64,000 nucleotides of DNA from Vallicoccus soli. Its GTDB lineage: Bacteria; Actinomycetota; Actinomycetes; Motilibacterales; Motilibacteraceae. The notes under the pieces were generated by a model. That model made no database searches. It saw only the letters and a program-made list of their open reading frames with translations, and was not told where the DNA came from. Location of the stretch: assembly GCF_003594885.1 (NCBI RefSeq), contig NZ_QZEZ01000001.1, positions 310,001-374,000 on the forward strand, written 5' to 3'. Shown here one piece after another: positions 1-8,636 of the stretch. Every line of letters begins with the position of its first letter. Position 1 is the stretch's first letter. The translations under genes and the position numbers were made by a program.

Positions 1-1517
<1,517 letters not shown>

Positions 1518-1522
1518 GGGGG

Positions 1523-2434
1523 TCACTCTCCCACCGCGAGGTGAACGGCACGCCCGTAGGCCACGTCGACGTCCCACCGCACGAAGCCCAGGCCGCGGTA
1601 CGTGCGCAGCGCGGCCTCGTTGTCGCCGTCGACGTAGAGCATCACCGCGGGCAGGCCGCGGGCCTGCAGGTGCCGCAGCCCCACGAGGGTGACCAGCGAG
1701 CCGAGGCCGAGGCCCTGCGCGGACGGGTCGACGCCCACGACGTACACCTCGCCGAGCGCCTCCGGGCCGCTGCCGTGCACCTTCGTCCAGTGGAACGCCA
1801 CGAGGCGCCCCTCGCGCTCGGCGAGGAAGAACCCGTCGGGGTCGAACCACGGCTCCTCGCGGCGCAGCCGGAGGTCCTCCACGGTCATCCGGCCCTGCTC
1901 GGGGTGGTGCGCGAAGGCCCGCGCGTTGAGGGCGACCCACGCCTCGTCGTCCTGCCCCGGCACGAAGGTGCGCAGCACGACCCCCGGCGGCGGCGCGGGG
2001 CGCGCCAGCGCGCCGTCGAGGGGGCGGCGCATCCGCCACAGCTCCCGCACGCGCGCGAGGCCCAGCCGCGCGGCGAGCGCGGCGGCGCCGGCGTGGTCGC
2101 CGTGCGCCCAGAGCCGCACGGGCGCCCCCGCGGCCTCCTCCAGCAGCGCGGCCACGAGGGCGCGACCGTAGCCGCGCCGGCGCAGGGCCGGCGCCACGAC
2201 GGCCTCGCCGGTGCCGGTGCCCGGGTCGAGGTGGGCCGCGCCGGCGAGCTCGTCGCCGGCCCAGAGCAGGACCGTGGTGCCGCCGCCGTGGCGCAGCTGC
2301 AGGGTCGTCTGCTCGCCGAGGGGCCGTACGCCGTCCTCGTCGGTCGCCTGCTCGACGAGCCAGGCGACCCGCTGCAGCTCCGCGGGCTCCAGCCGCGGGA
2401 GCACCTCGACGCGCGCCAGCCGCTCCTCGACCAT
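1523..2434 (-). CDS. mshD: Mycothiol synthase (acetyl-CoA:Cys-GlcN-Ins acetyltransferase)
   Basis: MshD performs the last step of mycothiol synthesis, acetylating the cysteinyl amine of Cys-GlcN-Ins. The 303-aa product has the family's tandem GNAT fold. The N-terminal half has a P-loop-like [11 protein letters not shown] segment, and the C-terminal half has the stronger acetyl-CoA signature [12 protein letters not shown] followed by [20 protein letters not shown]. Length matches known MshD (about 300 aa). ATG at 2434 is chosen; GTG at 2443 in frame is an alternative. It lies 50 nt after glnR and 5 nt before ppk, all minus strand. mshA at 24.7 kb supplies the first pathway step; mshB and mshC were not seen here. 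Confidence 0.93.
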   Translation of the reverse strand: MVEERLARVEVLPRLEPAELQRVAWLVEQATDEDGVRPLGEQTTLQLRHGGGTTVLLWAGDELAGAAHLDPGTGTGEAVVAPALRRRGYGRALVAALLEEAAGAPVRLWAHGDHAGAAALAARLGLARVRELWRMRRPLDGALARPAPPPGVVLRTFVPGQDDEAWVALNARAFAHHPEQGRMTVEDLRLRREEPWFDPDGFFLAEREGRLVAFHWTKVHGSGPEALGEVYVVGVDPSAQGLGLGSLVTLVGLRHLQARGLPAVMLYVDGDNEAALRTYRGLGFVRWDVDVAYGRAVHLAVGE

Positions 2435-2484
2435 GGCGGTCACCCTACGGGCGGGCGAGGGCGGGCCCCGCGGCCGGACCGGCC

Positions 2485-3234
2485 CTAGCGGGCGTCGGCC
2501 CCGGCACGGGCCGGCGGCACCGCGGGCGCGACGTCCTCGACGGGGGGCAGCTCGGTGGCCGGCTGCGGCACCACGAACCGGTAGCCGACGTTGCGCACGG
2601 TGCCGATGAGCGCCTCGTGCTCGGCGCCGAGCTTCGCGCGCAGCCGCCGCACGTGGACGTCGACGGTGCGCGTGCCGCCGAAGTAGTCGTAGCCCCACAC
2701 CTCCTGCAGCAGCTGGGCGCGGGTGAACACGCGCCCGGGGTGCTGGGCCAGGAACTTGAGGAGCTCGAACTCCTTGAAGGTGAGGTCGAGCGTGCGGCCG
2801 CGGACCTTCGCGGTGTACGCCGCCTCGTCGATCGCGACGTCGCCGCTGCGGATCTCGGTCGGCCCCTCCGTGCCCCCGGCGGCGGCCGCGCGGCCCAGCG
2901 CCAGGCGCAGCCGGGCCTCGACCTCGGCGGGCCCGGCGACGTCGAGCAGCACGTCGTCCACGCCCCAGTCGGCGGACACGACGGTCATGCCGCCCTCGGT
3001 GAGGACGAGCAGCACGGGGCTGGACACCCCCGTGGTGCGCAGCAGGCGGCACAGCGAGCGCACCTGCGGCAGGTCGCGGCGCCCGTCGACGAGCACGACG
3101 TCGGCCGGCGGGGCGTCCACGAGCGCCGACGCCTCGGCGGGCGCCACGCGCACGGCGTGCGAGAGCAGCCCCAGGGCGGGCAGCACCTCGGCGGAGGGCT
3201 GCACGGCGTTCGTCAGCAGCAGGACCTGGCTCAT
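2485..3234 (-). CDS. glnR: GlnR-type OmpR-family nitrogen regulator
   Basis: This is an orphan OmpR-family regulator closely resembling actinobacterial GlnR, the activator/repressor of nitrogen assimilation genes. The 249-aa protein has an atypical receiver (about 1-125) that keeps Asp50 ([17 protein letters not shown]) but lacks a normal acidic phosphorylation pocket, as in GlnR. A winged-helix DNA-binding domain follows, with [20 protein letters not shown], the recognition region [15 protein letters not shown] and a C-terminal TVRNVGYRF. No kinase is adjacent, which fits phosphorylation-independent GlnR. The tail after about residue 225 is Pro/Ala-rich. Position next to mshD and ppk agrees with Streptomyces. 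Alternative: another OmpR-type orphan regulator, but the N-terminal text is distinctive. Confidence 0.88.
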   Translation of the reverse strand: MSQVLLLTNAVQPSAEVLPALGLLSHAVRVAPAEASALVDAPPADVVLVDGRRDLPQVRSLCRLLRTTGVSSPVLLVLTEGGMTVVSADWGVDDVLLDVAGPAEVEARLRLALGRAAAAGGTEGPTEIRSGDVAIDEAAYTAKVRGRTLDLTFKEFELLKFLAQHPGRVFTRAQLLQEVWGYDYFGGTRTVDVHVRRLRAKLGAEHEALIGTVRNVGYRFVVPQPATELPPVEDVAPAVPPARAGADAR

Positions 3235-3455
3235 CCGGGTCTCCCCTCGTCGGCCCCGGCAGGGGCCAGCGGGTGGCGGTGCGTCGACGCTGACGCCTGG
3301 GTCGGGCACAGCGCCGGGGCTGCCCCGGCCCGGCGCACGAGGGGCCCGCGCGTCGCACCGCTGCGCGCCCGGCGTCGCCGCCGGAGGGGTCCTCGTGCGC
3401 AGAATGTAGCGCGCGGGGGCTCCGCGCGGAACGGACGGGAAACAGGAGGCGGCCG

Positions 3456-3731
3456 ATGGGCACCCGGGACGAGGGGCCGCCCGGCGGCGCGCTGGTCCGC
3501 TACTGGGCGGCGGCGCGCGCTGCCGCGGGCACCGCCGAGGAGCGCCTGCCGGGGGCCACGGTCGGCGAGGTCCTCGCGGCCGCGCGGGCCGCGCACGGCG
3601 GCGACGGCGGGGAGCTGGCGCGCGTCCTCGCCCGCTGCTCGGTGCTCGTCGACGGCGTGCGCAGCGACCCGGCCGCCCCGGTGGGCCCGGGCGCGGTCCT
3701 CGAGGTGCTGCCCCCCTTCGCGGGGGGCTGA
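3456..3731 (+). CDS. MoaD/ThiS-family sulfur carrier protein
   Basis: A 91-aa ubiquitin-fold sulfur carrier. Its key feature is the C-terminal Gly-Gly (ends PPFAGG), which in this family is adenylated and thiocarboxylated by an E1-like enzyme to donate sulfur. The core has the usual layout: a [10 protein letters not shown] start, VGEVLAA helix, SVLVDG turn and [12 protein letters not shown] end. Its precise client (molybdopterin, thiamine or another) cannot be told from the sequence, and no partner MoaE or ThiF is adjacent. ATG at 3456 has AGGAGG upstream at about 3445. The 220-nt gap to glnR (3235-3455) holds only a short GGCCCC/GGGGCC hairpin at 3252-3267. Confidence 0.85.
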   Translation: MGTRDEGPPGGALVRYWAAARAAAGTAEERLPGATVGEVLAAARAAHGGDGGELARVLARCSVLVDGVRSDPAAPVGPGAVLEVLPPFAGG

Positions 3732-3771
3732 GGGGCGCGGCGGCGGCGGGGTGCTCTGGCACGATGCGCGG

Positions 3772-4587
3772 GTGAGGACCAGCCCCGCGGGACCGACGGC
3801 GGTCGCGCTGCCCGCGGCGGGCGTGGCCCTCGTGCTCGCCCTGGTGGCCCTGCTGGCCGCCGCGGCCGGCGACCTGCTCCTGGCCTTCGCGCTCGCCGCC
3901 GTGCAGGGGGTCCTGCTCACCGGCTGGCACCGGGTGTGCGGCGCGGGCGGCGCGGCGGGCGGGGCGCTCGTGGCCCTCGCGGCCGCCCTCGGCGCGGACG
4001 GCCTGGTGGCCGCCGTGGCGGACGGCCGCCTCGCGCCGCGCGCGACGCCCGCCGAGCCCGTCCTCTGGGTCCTCGGGCCGGCCGTGCTCGTCGCCTTCCT
4101 CGCCCAGCTGGCCCGCCGCGACGGGCGCCCCGACGTGGTGCGCAGCGTGACCGCGACGCTCGCCGCCGCCGTCGTGGCGGTGCTGGGCGCGCTCGCGCTG
4201 GGGGCCGTGCAGGTGCCCGAGGGCGCCGCGGCCCTGGCGAGCGGGCTGCTCGGCGCCGTCGTCGGCCTCGCCGTCGCCGCGGTCCCCGTGCCGGGGGGCG
4301 CCCCCGCCGGCGCTGGCCTCGCGGCGGTGCTGGGCGCGGGCGCCGGCGCGGCCCTCGCGGTGGCGCCGCTGGACCGCCTCGTCGTCGACGGCGACGCGGT
4401 GGGCGCGCTCGGCTGGGGCCCCGCCGCGGGGGCGGGGTGCGCGGCCGTCGCCGCCCTGCTCGCGGTCGCCGTCCTGCAGCTGGCCCGCACCGGGGGCGAC
4501 CGGGCGAGCTCGCTGGCCGTGGCCGCCGCCGCGCCGGTCCTGCTCGCCGCGCCGCTCGCGTACGCCGTCGGCAGGGCCCTCGCGTGA
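3772..4587 (+). CDS. Conserved multi-pass membrane protein, function unknown
   Basis: The 271-aa protein is almost entirely hydrophobic and Ala/Gly/Val/Leu-rich, with about 7-8 predicted membrane spans, the first beginning near residue 10 and the last ending at the C-terminus. Short charged loops ([21 protein letters not shown]) separate them. I see no enzyme or transporter motif. GTG at 3772 is preceded at 6 nt by CACGAT (3760-3765), a pattern repeated before other starts here and suggesting a leaderless transcript. The stop overlaps the DUF2993 start by 4 nt, so the two are probably translationally coupled. Frame choice rests on length, codon bias and coupling rather than on homology. Confidence 0.7.
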   Translation: MRTSPAGPTAVALPAAGVALVLALVALLAAAAGDLLLAFALAAVQGVLLTGWHRVCGAGGAAGGALVALAAALGADGLVAAVADGRLAPRATPAEPVLWVLGPAVLVAFLAQLARRDGRPDVVRSVTATLAAAVVAVLGALALGAVQVPEGAAALASGLLGAVVGLAVAAVPVPGGAPAGAGLAAVLGAGAGAALAVAPLDRLVVDGDAVGALGWGPAAGAGCAAVAALLAVAVLQLARTGGDRASSLAVAAAAPVLLAAPLAYAVGRALA

Positions 4588-5261
4588 GGCGCCGCCTGGG
4601 GTGCCTGCTGCTGGTGCTCGTCGTGCTCGCCCTGCTCCTGCTCGCGCTGGACCGCGGCGCCGTCGCCGTCGTCGAGCGGGTCGCGCAGGACCGCGCGGGG
4701 TCGTACGGGGTCGAGGGTGCCGACGTCGAGGTGCGCGGCTTCCCGGTGCTGCAGCAGCTCGTGCGGCTCGAGGCCGAGGACGTCGACCTGCGGGCGGACG
4801 CGCTCGAGCGCGGCGGGGTGCGGGTGCAGGACGTGGTGGGCACCGCCGACGGGGTGCGGGTGGCGACGCTGTCGAGCGTGGAGGTCGCCCGCCTCCGGGT
4901 GCGCGGCACCGTGCCCTTCGCCGAGCTGGAGGAGCGCGCGGGCCTCGAGGCCGGTTCGGTCGCGGCCGCGGGGCCGGACGCGGTGCGGGTGTCGCAGGTG
5001 GTGGAGCTCCTGGGCCGGCCGGTCGAGGCGGTGGTGACCGCGCGGGTCGCGCTCGACGGGGGCGAGCTCGTCGTCACCCCGAGCGCGCTGCAGGTGGACG
5101 GCCGCGACGCGCCCGACCTGCTCGAGGTCGTGCGCGAGCGCGTGACGGCGCGCGTGCCGCTGCCGGCGCTCCCGGCCGGGGTCGAGGTGCGCTCGGTGGC
5201 GGTGGGCCCCGGCGGGGTCGACGTGCGCGCCGACGGCACCGACGTGCTCCTCGAGCGCTGA
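4584..5261 (+). CDS. DUF2993 (LmeA-like) lipid-binding envelope protein
   Basis: A 225-aa protein with an N-terminal signal-anchor ([19 protein letters not shown]) and a beta-rich exported domain typical of DUF2993. Conserved blocks seen are [34 protein letters not shown] and, at the end, [10 protein letters not shown]. Family members such as mycobacterial LmeA bind lipids in the periplasmic space and affect mannan lipid maturation; the role here is inferred only from family. GTG at 4584 overlaps the upstream stop (GTGA), so it is coupled to the membrane protein before it. A holin-like membrane gene follows 19 nt later. Confidence 0.8.
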   Translation: MRRRLGCLLLVLVVLALLLLALDRGAVAVVERVAQDRAGSYGVEGADVEVRGFPVLQQLVRLEAEDVDLRADALERGGVRVQDVVGTADGVRVATLSSVEVARLRVRGTVPFAELEERAGLEAGSVAAAGPDAVRVSQVVELLGRPVEAVVTARVALDGGELVVTPSALQVDGRDAPDLLEVVRERVTARVPLPALPAGVEVRSVAVGPGGVDVRADGTDVLLER

Positions 5262-5280
5262 GGCGCGGTAGGAAGGGGCC

Positions 5281-5649
5281 GTGGACCTGCTCTGGAGGCT
5301 CGCGGCCTCGGCCCTCGCCCTGTGGGTGGCGGCGCGGCTCGTCGACGGCGTCGACGTGACCGCCACCACCGACGGCGGCACCGTCGCGACGGTCGCGCTC
5401 GTCGCCGTCGTCTTCGGCGTGGTGAACGCCGTCGTCAAGCCGGTCGTGAAGCTGCTGGCCCTGCCGCTGTACGTCCTGACGCTCGGCCTGCTGACCTTCG
5501 TCGTCAACGGCCTGCTCCTGTGGCTGACGGGCGCGCTGGCCGAGGCGCTGGACATCGCGTTCCGCGTCACCGGCCTCTGGCCCGCGGTCCTCGGCGCCCT
5601 CGTCGTGAGCGTCGTGAGCTGGGCGGCGAGCCTGCTCGTCGGCGACTGA
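5281..5649 (+). CDS. Phage holin family 4 membrane protein (PF04020-like)
   Basis: This 122-aa protein has four predicted membrane segments: LWRLAASALALWVAARLV, GTVATVALVAVVFGVVNAVV, VLTLGLLTFVVNGLLLWLTG and LGALVVSVVSWAASLLVG. The sequence VVNAVVKPVVKLLALPLYVLT is typical of the chromosomal PF04020 family. Despite the family name these are not necessarily lytic; many are housekeeping membrane proteins of unknown role. No endolysin or phage gene is nearby. GTG at 5281 follows GGTAGGAAGGGG as ribosome site. It ends the short plus-strand run started at 3772. Confidence 0.82.
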   Translation: MDLLWRLAASALALWVAARLVDGVDVTATTDGGTVATVALVAVVFGVVNAVVKPVVKLLALPLYVLTLGLLTFVVNGLLLWLTGALAEALDIAFRVTGLWPAVLGALVVSVVSWAASLLVGD

Positions 5650-5686
5650 GCCGGGACGGGGCCGTCGTCTCGCAGCGTGGGAAGGG

Positions 5687-5717
5687 CTGACCGCGGGCCG
5701 GACGGAGGCCTTACCAT
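5687..5717 (+). promoter_or_regulatory. Candidate promoter of the sulfur operon
   Basis: CTGACC (5687-5692) and TACCAT (5712-5717) are separated by 19 nt. The TACCAT box lies 7 nt before GTG 5725, so the mRNA would begin at or next to the leader-peptide start. This matches the leaderless arrangement of several other genes in the window. The -35 match and long spacer are weak. Confidence 0.4.
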
Positions 5718-5724
5718 GGCGCCC

Positions 5725-5802
5725 GTGACGACGACGGAGCTGACGAAGCGCCGCGCAGTGGACTACGGGCGCACCACGAGCGCGCTCTGTCGCACCCGCT
5801 GA
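5725..5802 (+). CDS. Short leader peptide (25 aa) upstream of sulfurtransferase
   Basis: A tiny ORF precedes the sulfurtransferase gene. It starts at GTG 5725 (or in frame at ATG 5716, which has GGAGG at 5704-5708) and ends at TGA 5802. The C-terminal part reads KRRAVDYGRTTSALCRTR. This matches the style of actinobacterial putative leader peptides found before sulfur-metabolism genes: a basic pair, a VD-GR core and one Cys near the end. Such peptides are thought to act in cis, with ribosome stalling at the Cys codon under low Cys-tRNA changing downstream expression. TGT, rare in this GC-rich DNA, encodes that Cys. The TACCAT box at 5712-5717 favours GTG 5725 as a leaderless start. Confidence 0.72.
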   Translation: MTTTELTKRRAVDYGRTTSALCRTR

Positions 5803-5813
5803 CGCCCGTCCCC

Positions 5814-5829
5814 GCGCGCGCCTGCGCGC
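5814..5829 (+). promoter_or_regulatory. Small hairpin between leader peptide and sulfurtransferase
   Basis: GCGCGC, loop GCCT, GCGCGC lies 11 nt after the leader-peptide stop and 41 nt before the sulfurtransferase ATG. It could be part of an attenuation or ribosome-site sequestration switch. In DNA this GC-rich a 6-bp stem is weak evidence alone. Confidence 0.3.
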
Positions 5830-5870
5830 CCCCGTCAGAGCCCCGCGCCACCCCCGACAGGAGATCCGCC

Positions 5871-6716
5871 ATGAGCCGATCCGACGTGCTCGTCGACGCC
5901 GACTGGGTGCAGCAGCACCTCGACGACCCGAAGGTGGTCGTCGTCGAGGTCGACGAGGACACCACCGCCTACGACAAGAACCACATCCGCGGCGCCGTGC
6001 GCCTGGACTGGCGCACCGACCTGCAGGACCAGGTGCGCCGCGACTTCGTGGGCAAGGAGGAGTTCGAGCAGCTCCTCTCGGCCCGCGGCATCGGCAACGA
6101 CGACACCGTGGTCCTCTACGGCGGCAACAACAACTGGTTCGCGTCCTACGCGTACTGGTACTTCAAGCTCTACGGCCACCGCGACGTGCGGCTGCTCGAC
6201 GGCGGGCGCAAGAAGTGGGAGCTCGACTCGCGCGAGCTCGTCACCGAGGTGCCCGAGCGGCCCGCGACGACGTACGTCGCCCAGGAGCCGGACAGCTCGA
6301 TCCGCGCGTTCCGCGACGAGGTCGTGGAGCTGGCCACCTCGCAGGCGAAGAACCTCGTCGACGTGCGCTCGCCCGACGAGTTCTCGGGCCGGCTGCTCGC
6401 CCCCGCGCACCTGCCGCAGGAGCAGTCGCAGCGCCCGGGCCACGTGCCCGGGGCGAAGAACGTCCCGTGGAGCAAGAACGCCAACGACGACGGCACCTTC
6501 AAGTCCGAGGACGAGCTGCGCGCGCTCTACGAGGAGCAGGGCGTCGACCTGTCCCGCGACACCGTCGCGTACTGCCGCATCGGCGAGCGCTCGGCGCTGA
6601 CCTGGTTCGTGCTGCACGAGCTGCTCGGCCAGCCGAACGTCAAGAACTACGACGGCTCGTGGACCGAGTACGGCTCCCTCGTCGGCGTGCCGATCGAGCT
6701 CGGCAAGGGGTCCTGA
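5871..6716 (+). CDS. Thiosulfate sulfurtransferase (two-domain rhodanese)
   Basis: A 281-aa rhodanese of the actinobacterial CysA/SseA type, which moves sulfane sulfur from thiosulfate to cyanide or a thiol acceptor. Two rhodanese domains are present: an inactive N-terminal domain (about 8-125, with VVVEVDED, HIRGAVRLDW and VVLYGG) and a catalytic C-terminal domain (about 150-280) with NLVDVRSPDEF, GHVPGAKNVPW and the active-site loop YCRIGERSA, whose Cys is the catalytic residue. ATG at 5871 has AGGAGA 6 nt upstream. DUF1416 follows after 2 nt. The leader peptide just before it suggests control by cysteine supply. Confidence 0.93.
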   Translation: MSRSDVLVDADWVQQHLDDPKVVVVEVDEDTTAYDKNHIRGAVRLDWRTDLQDQVRRDFVGKEEFEQLLSARGIGNDDTVVLYGGNNNWFASYAYWYFKLYGHRDVRLLDGGRKKWELDSRELVTEVPERPATTYVAQEPDSSIRAFRDEVVELATSQAKNLVDVRSPDEFSGRLLAPAHLPQEQSQRPGHVPGAKNVPWSKNANDDGTFKSEDELRALYEEQGVDLSRDTVAYCRIGERSALTWFVLHELLGQPNVKNYDGSWTEYGSLVGVPIELGKGS

Positions 6717-6718
6717 CC

Positions 6719-7012
6719 GTGTGCGGCGTGAAGCCGGGCGGCGTCAGCCTCGACGGCGTCGACACGTCGCGGGCCACGGTGATCCAGGGCGTCGTGCAGC
6801 GCGAGGGGCAGCCGGTCGGCGGGGCGTACGTCCGCCTGCTCGACACCGACGGCGAGTTCACCGCCGAGGTGCCCACCTCGGCCACCGGGCACTTCCGCTT
6901 CTTCGCCGCGCCCGGCACGTGGACCCTGCGCACCCTGGCCCCCGGCGCCAGCGTCGACCGCACGGTCGTGGCCCAGCAGGGCGTGGTCAGCGAGCTCGAG
7001 ATCGCGGTCTGA
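6719..7012 (+). CDS. DUF1416 protein, sulfur-operon partner
   Basis: This 97-aa protein matches the actinobacterial DUF1416 family that nearly always follows the CysA-type sulfurtransferase. It starts at GTG 6719 with a conserved Cys-Gly at residues 2-3 and has a transthyretin-like beta-sandwich pattern (GVVQREGQPVGGAYVRLLD, PTSATGHFRFFAAPGTWTL, DRTVVAQQGVVSELEIAV). It begins 2 nt after the sulfurtransferase stop, so the pair is co-transcribed. Its biochemical role is unknown; the invariant N-terminal Cys and its partner suggest handling of sulfur or a Cys-bound ligand. That is inference from context. Confidence 0.9.
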   Translation: MCGVKPGGVSLDGVDTSRATVIQGVVQREGQPVGGAYVRLLDTDGEFTAEVPTSATGHFRFFAAPGTWTLRTLAPGASVDRTVVAQQGVVSELEIAV

Positions 7013-7029
7013 GCCCGCCGCCGGCAGCA

Positions 7030-7134
7030 CCACCTGCGCATGATCGCGGCGGGGTCCTCCTCACGGGGGACCCCGCCGCTGCACGTCCCCCCGCCGCTGC
7101 ACCCCCCACCCTTGCCGTGATCATGCGCAGGTGG
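7030..7134. repeat. Inverted pair of GATCATG-type intergenic repeats
   Basis: Two 21-nt arms at 7030-7050 and 7114-7134 are inverted copies with one mismatch. Both contain the core of the window-wide repeat (GCATGATCGCGGC and its complement GCCGTGATCATGC) extended by CCACCTGC. They bracket 63 nt between the convergent DUF1416 and DsrE-like genes. Confidence 0.85.
7049..7076. terminator. Hairpin between convergent genes
   Basis: GCGGGGTCC (7049-7057) and GGACCCCGC (7068-7076) form a perfect 9-bp stem with a 10-nt loop inside the larger inverted repeat. It lies between convergent stops and could terminate transcription in both directions. There is no U-tract. Confidence 0.55.
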
Positions 7135-7145
7135 CGGCGCGGCGG

Positions 7146-7508
7146 TCAGTAGACGAGCGCCTGCACCCCGTCGGCCATGACCTCGGCGAGGAAGGCCTGC
7201 GAGCCGGCGACGCGCACGCCCTCCAGCACGTCGCCCTCCCCGATGCCGCGGCGGGCGGCGCACTGCGTGCAGAGGGTGACCCGCCCGCCCGCGAGCACCG
7301 CGGCGAGCAGGTCCTGCAGCGGGGCGGCCTCGGGCAGCGAGAACCCCTCGGCGCGGCCCGGCAGGGCGTACCAGGCGCTCTCGCCGGTGAGCCACAGCGA
7401 GACGTCGAGCCCGGACGACACGCCGAGGGCCGCCACGGTGAACGCCTGCGAGCAGCGCTCGGGCGCGTCGGCGCCGGCAGTGGTCTTCACGACGAGCGAG
7501 GTGCGCAC
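7146..7508 (-). CDS. DsrE-like family protein
   Basis: A 120-aa protein resembling DsrE/DsrF/TusD-type small sulfur-relay folds: TSLVVKTTAGADAPERCSQAF opens the domain, and GGRVTLCTQCAARRGI carries a Cys-x2-Cys near the position where sulfur-carrying Cys residues occur. GTG at 7508 is chosen because the next upstream in-frame triplets leave the coding-like region. It is convergent with the sulfurtransferase-DUF1416 pair, which supports a link to sulfur metabolism. No DsrF/DsrH-type partners are adjacent. The exact substrate is unknown. Confidence 0.75.
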   Translation of the reverse strand: MRTSLVVKTTAGADAPERCSQAFTVAALGVSSGLDVSLWLTGESAWYALPGRAEGFSLPEAAPLQDLLAAVLAGGRVTLCTQCAARRGIGEGDVLEGVRVAGSQAFLAEVMADGVQALVY

Positions 7509-7565
7509 GGCACGCGACGCTAGCGCGCTGCGCCGGGTGCGCGGCCCGCACGTACCATCGGTGGC

Positions 7566-7673
7566 GTGGACGCCCTCGAGATCTTCTACACGAGCCTGCT
7601 GGTGCTCGTCTTCCTGCTGGTGACGTGGTTCTCCGTCTACGTGGTCTGGAAGCTCTACAAGGGCCAGGACTGA
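7566..7673 (+). CDS. 35-aa single-span membrane peptide
   Basis: This ORF encodes a short protein with one hydrophobic helix (LLVLVFLLVTWFSVYVVW) flanked by a short acidic N-terminus and the basic tail KLYKGQD. GTG at 7566 lies 7 nt after TACCAT (7553-7558), the leaderless pattern used elsewhere here. Its stop is 1 nt before the start of the next gene, so it probably heads the nitrobindin-nur-ygfZ run. I do not recognise it. Coding status rests on the start architecture, the clean hydrophobic pattern and the coupling. Confidence 0.6.
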   Translation: MDALEIFYTSLLVLVFLLVTWFSVYVVWKLYKGQD

Positions 7674-7674
7674 C

Positions 7675-8196
7675 GTGGCGGGAGGCACCCCCGCGCCGGT
7701 CGAGATCCCCGCGGACCTCCCGGCGCCGCTCGTGCCGCTGGCGTGGCTCCTCGGCACCTGGGAGGGCGCCGGCGTGAGCGGCTTCCCGGGCCAGGAGGAG
7801 GCGCGCTTCGGCCAGGAGGTCGTGTTCTCCCACGACGGGCGGCCCGTCCTCTCGTACGTCTCGCGCACCTGGCTCCTCGACGAGGACGGCACGCCGGGCG
7901 AGCCCCTGACGACGGAGACCGGGTACTGGCGCCCGCTCGACGGCCTCGGCCTCGAGGTGCTGCTCGCCCACCCCGACGGGGTCGTCGAGGCGTACCTCGG
8001 CGAGGTCGACGGCGCGAAGGTCGAGATGCGCACCGACGTCGTCGTGGCGACCGAGTCGCCGAAGGACCACCCCGGCTACAGCGCCGGGCACCGGCTCTAC
8101 GGCCGGGTGGAGGGCGACCTCATGTGGGTGTACGAGCTCGCGGCGCAGGACCAGCCGCTCGCGCCGGTGATGAGCGCGCGGCTGAAGCGGGTGTGA
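7675..8196 (+). CDS. Nitrobindin/FABP-like beta-barrel protein lacking the heme histidine
   Basis: A 173-aa protein of the nitrobindin (THAP4-like, DUF1794) family: a 10-stranded barrel that binds ferric heme and nitric oxide in characterised members. The N-terminal motif LLGTWEGAGVSGFP (about 25-38) matches GxWxGxGxxxxP. By comparison with the mycobacterial nitrobindin Rv2717c, recalled from memory, the proximal heme His lies in QPLQDHLAAVL. The equivalent here is QPLAPVMSARL with Val at about residue 165. Heme binding in the usual way is therefore unlikely. It starts 1 nt after the small membrane peptide, and its stop overlaps or abuts the nur reading frame. Confidence 0.82.
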   Translation: MAGGTPAPVEIPADLPAPLVPLAWLLGTWEGAGVSGFPGQEEARFGQEVVFSHDGRPVLSYVSRTWLLDEDGTPGEPLTTETGYWRPLDGLGLEVLLAHPDGVVEAYLGEVDGAKVEMRTDVVVATESPKDHPGYSAGHRLYGRVEGDLMWVYELAAQDQPLAPVMSARLKRV

Positions 8197-8207
8197 CGGG
8201 AGGGGCC

Positions 8208-8636
8208 GTGGGGGCAGGGACGGGTCCGGAGCTGCGCGCGGAGCTGCGCGCGCGGGGCCTGCGGCTGACCCCGCAGCGCCAGCTCGTGCTGCAGGCGGTC
8301 ACCGCGCTGCGGCACGGCACCCCCGACGAGATCCTCGCCGAGGTCCGGCGCACCGCCGACGGCGTCAACATCTCGACCGTCTACCGCACCCTCGAGCTGC
8401 TCGAGGAGGTCGGCCTCGTCCGCCACGCGCACCTCGGGCACCGGGCGCCGACGTACCACTCCGCCGACGACGCCGGGCACCTGCACCTGGTCTGCCGCGA
8501 GTGCGGCACCGTGACCGAGGTCGACGTGGCCGAGGCGGACGCGTTCGCGGGAAGGATGCGCGAGCGGCACGGGTTCGAGACCGACGTGGAGCACTTCGCC
8601 GTCTACGGCCGCTGCGCGGCCTGCGCGTCCTCGTGA
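8208..8636 (+). CDS. nur: Fur-family metalloregulator, Nur (nickel) type
   Basis: A 142-aa Fur-fold repressor: winged helix (about 19-85; RLTPQRQLVLQAV, then NISTVYRTLELLEEVGLV) and dimerisation/metal domain. It resembles Streptomyces Nur, which represses nickel uptake and Fe-SOD genes with Ni(II). The nickel ligands His70, His72 and His126 of Nur are kept (VRHAHLGH and VEHFAVY), and the second-site His33, His88 and His90 are kept too (LRHGTP, GHLHLVC), but Nur His86 is Ala here. Structural Cys pairs are CRECG and CAAC. GTG 8208 is chosen for GGGAGG at 8198-8203; GTG 8193 overlapping the upstream stop is possible. Residue numbers for Nur are from memory. Confidence 0.8.
   Translation: MGAGTGPELRAELRARGLRLTPQRQLVLQAVTALRHGTPDEILAEVRRTADGVNISTVYRTLELLEEVGLVRHAHLGHRAPTYHSADDAGHLHLVCRECGTVTEVDVAEADAFAGRMRERHGFETDVEHFAVYGRCAACASS

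Noticed and set aside
2485-3234. Ordinary phosphorylated response regulator
   Set aside because: The receiver lacks the usual acidic pocket and no kinase is adjacent; the sequence fits GlnR.
5281-5649. Prophage holin
   Set aside because: The family name includes phage holin, but no lysin, portal or integrase gene is nearby and the protein type is a common chromosomal one.
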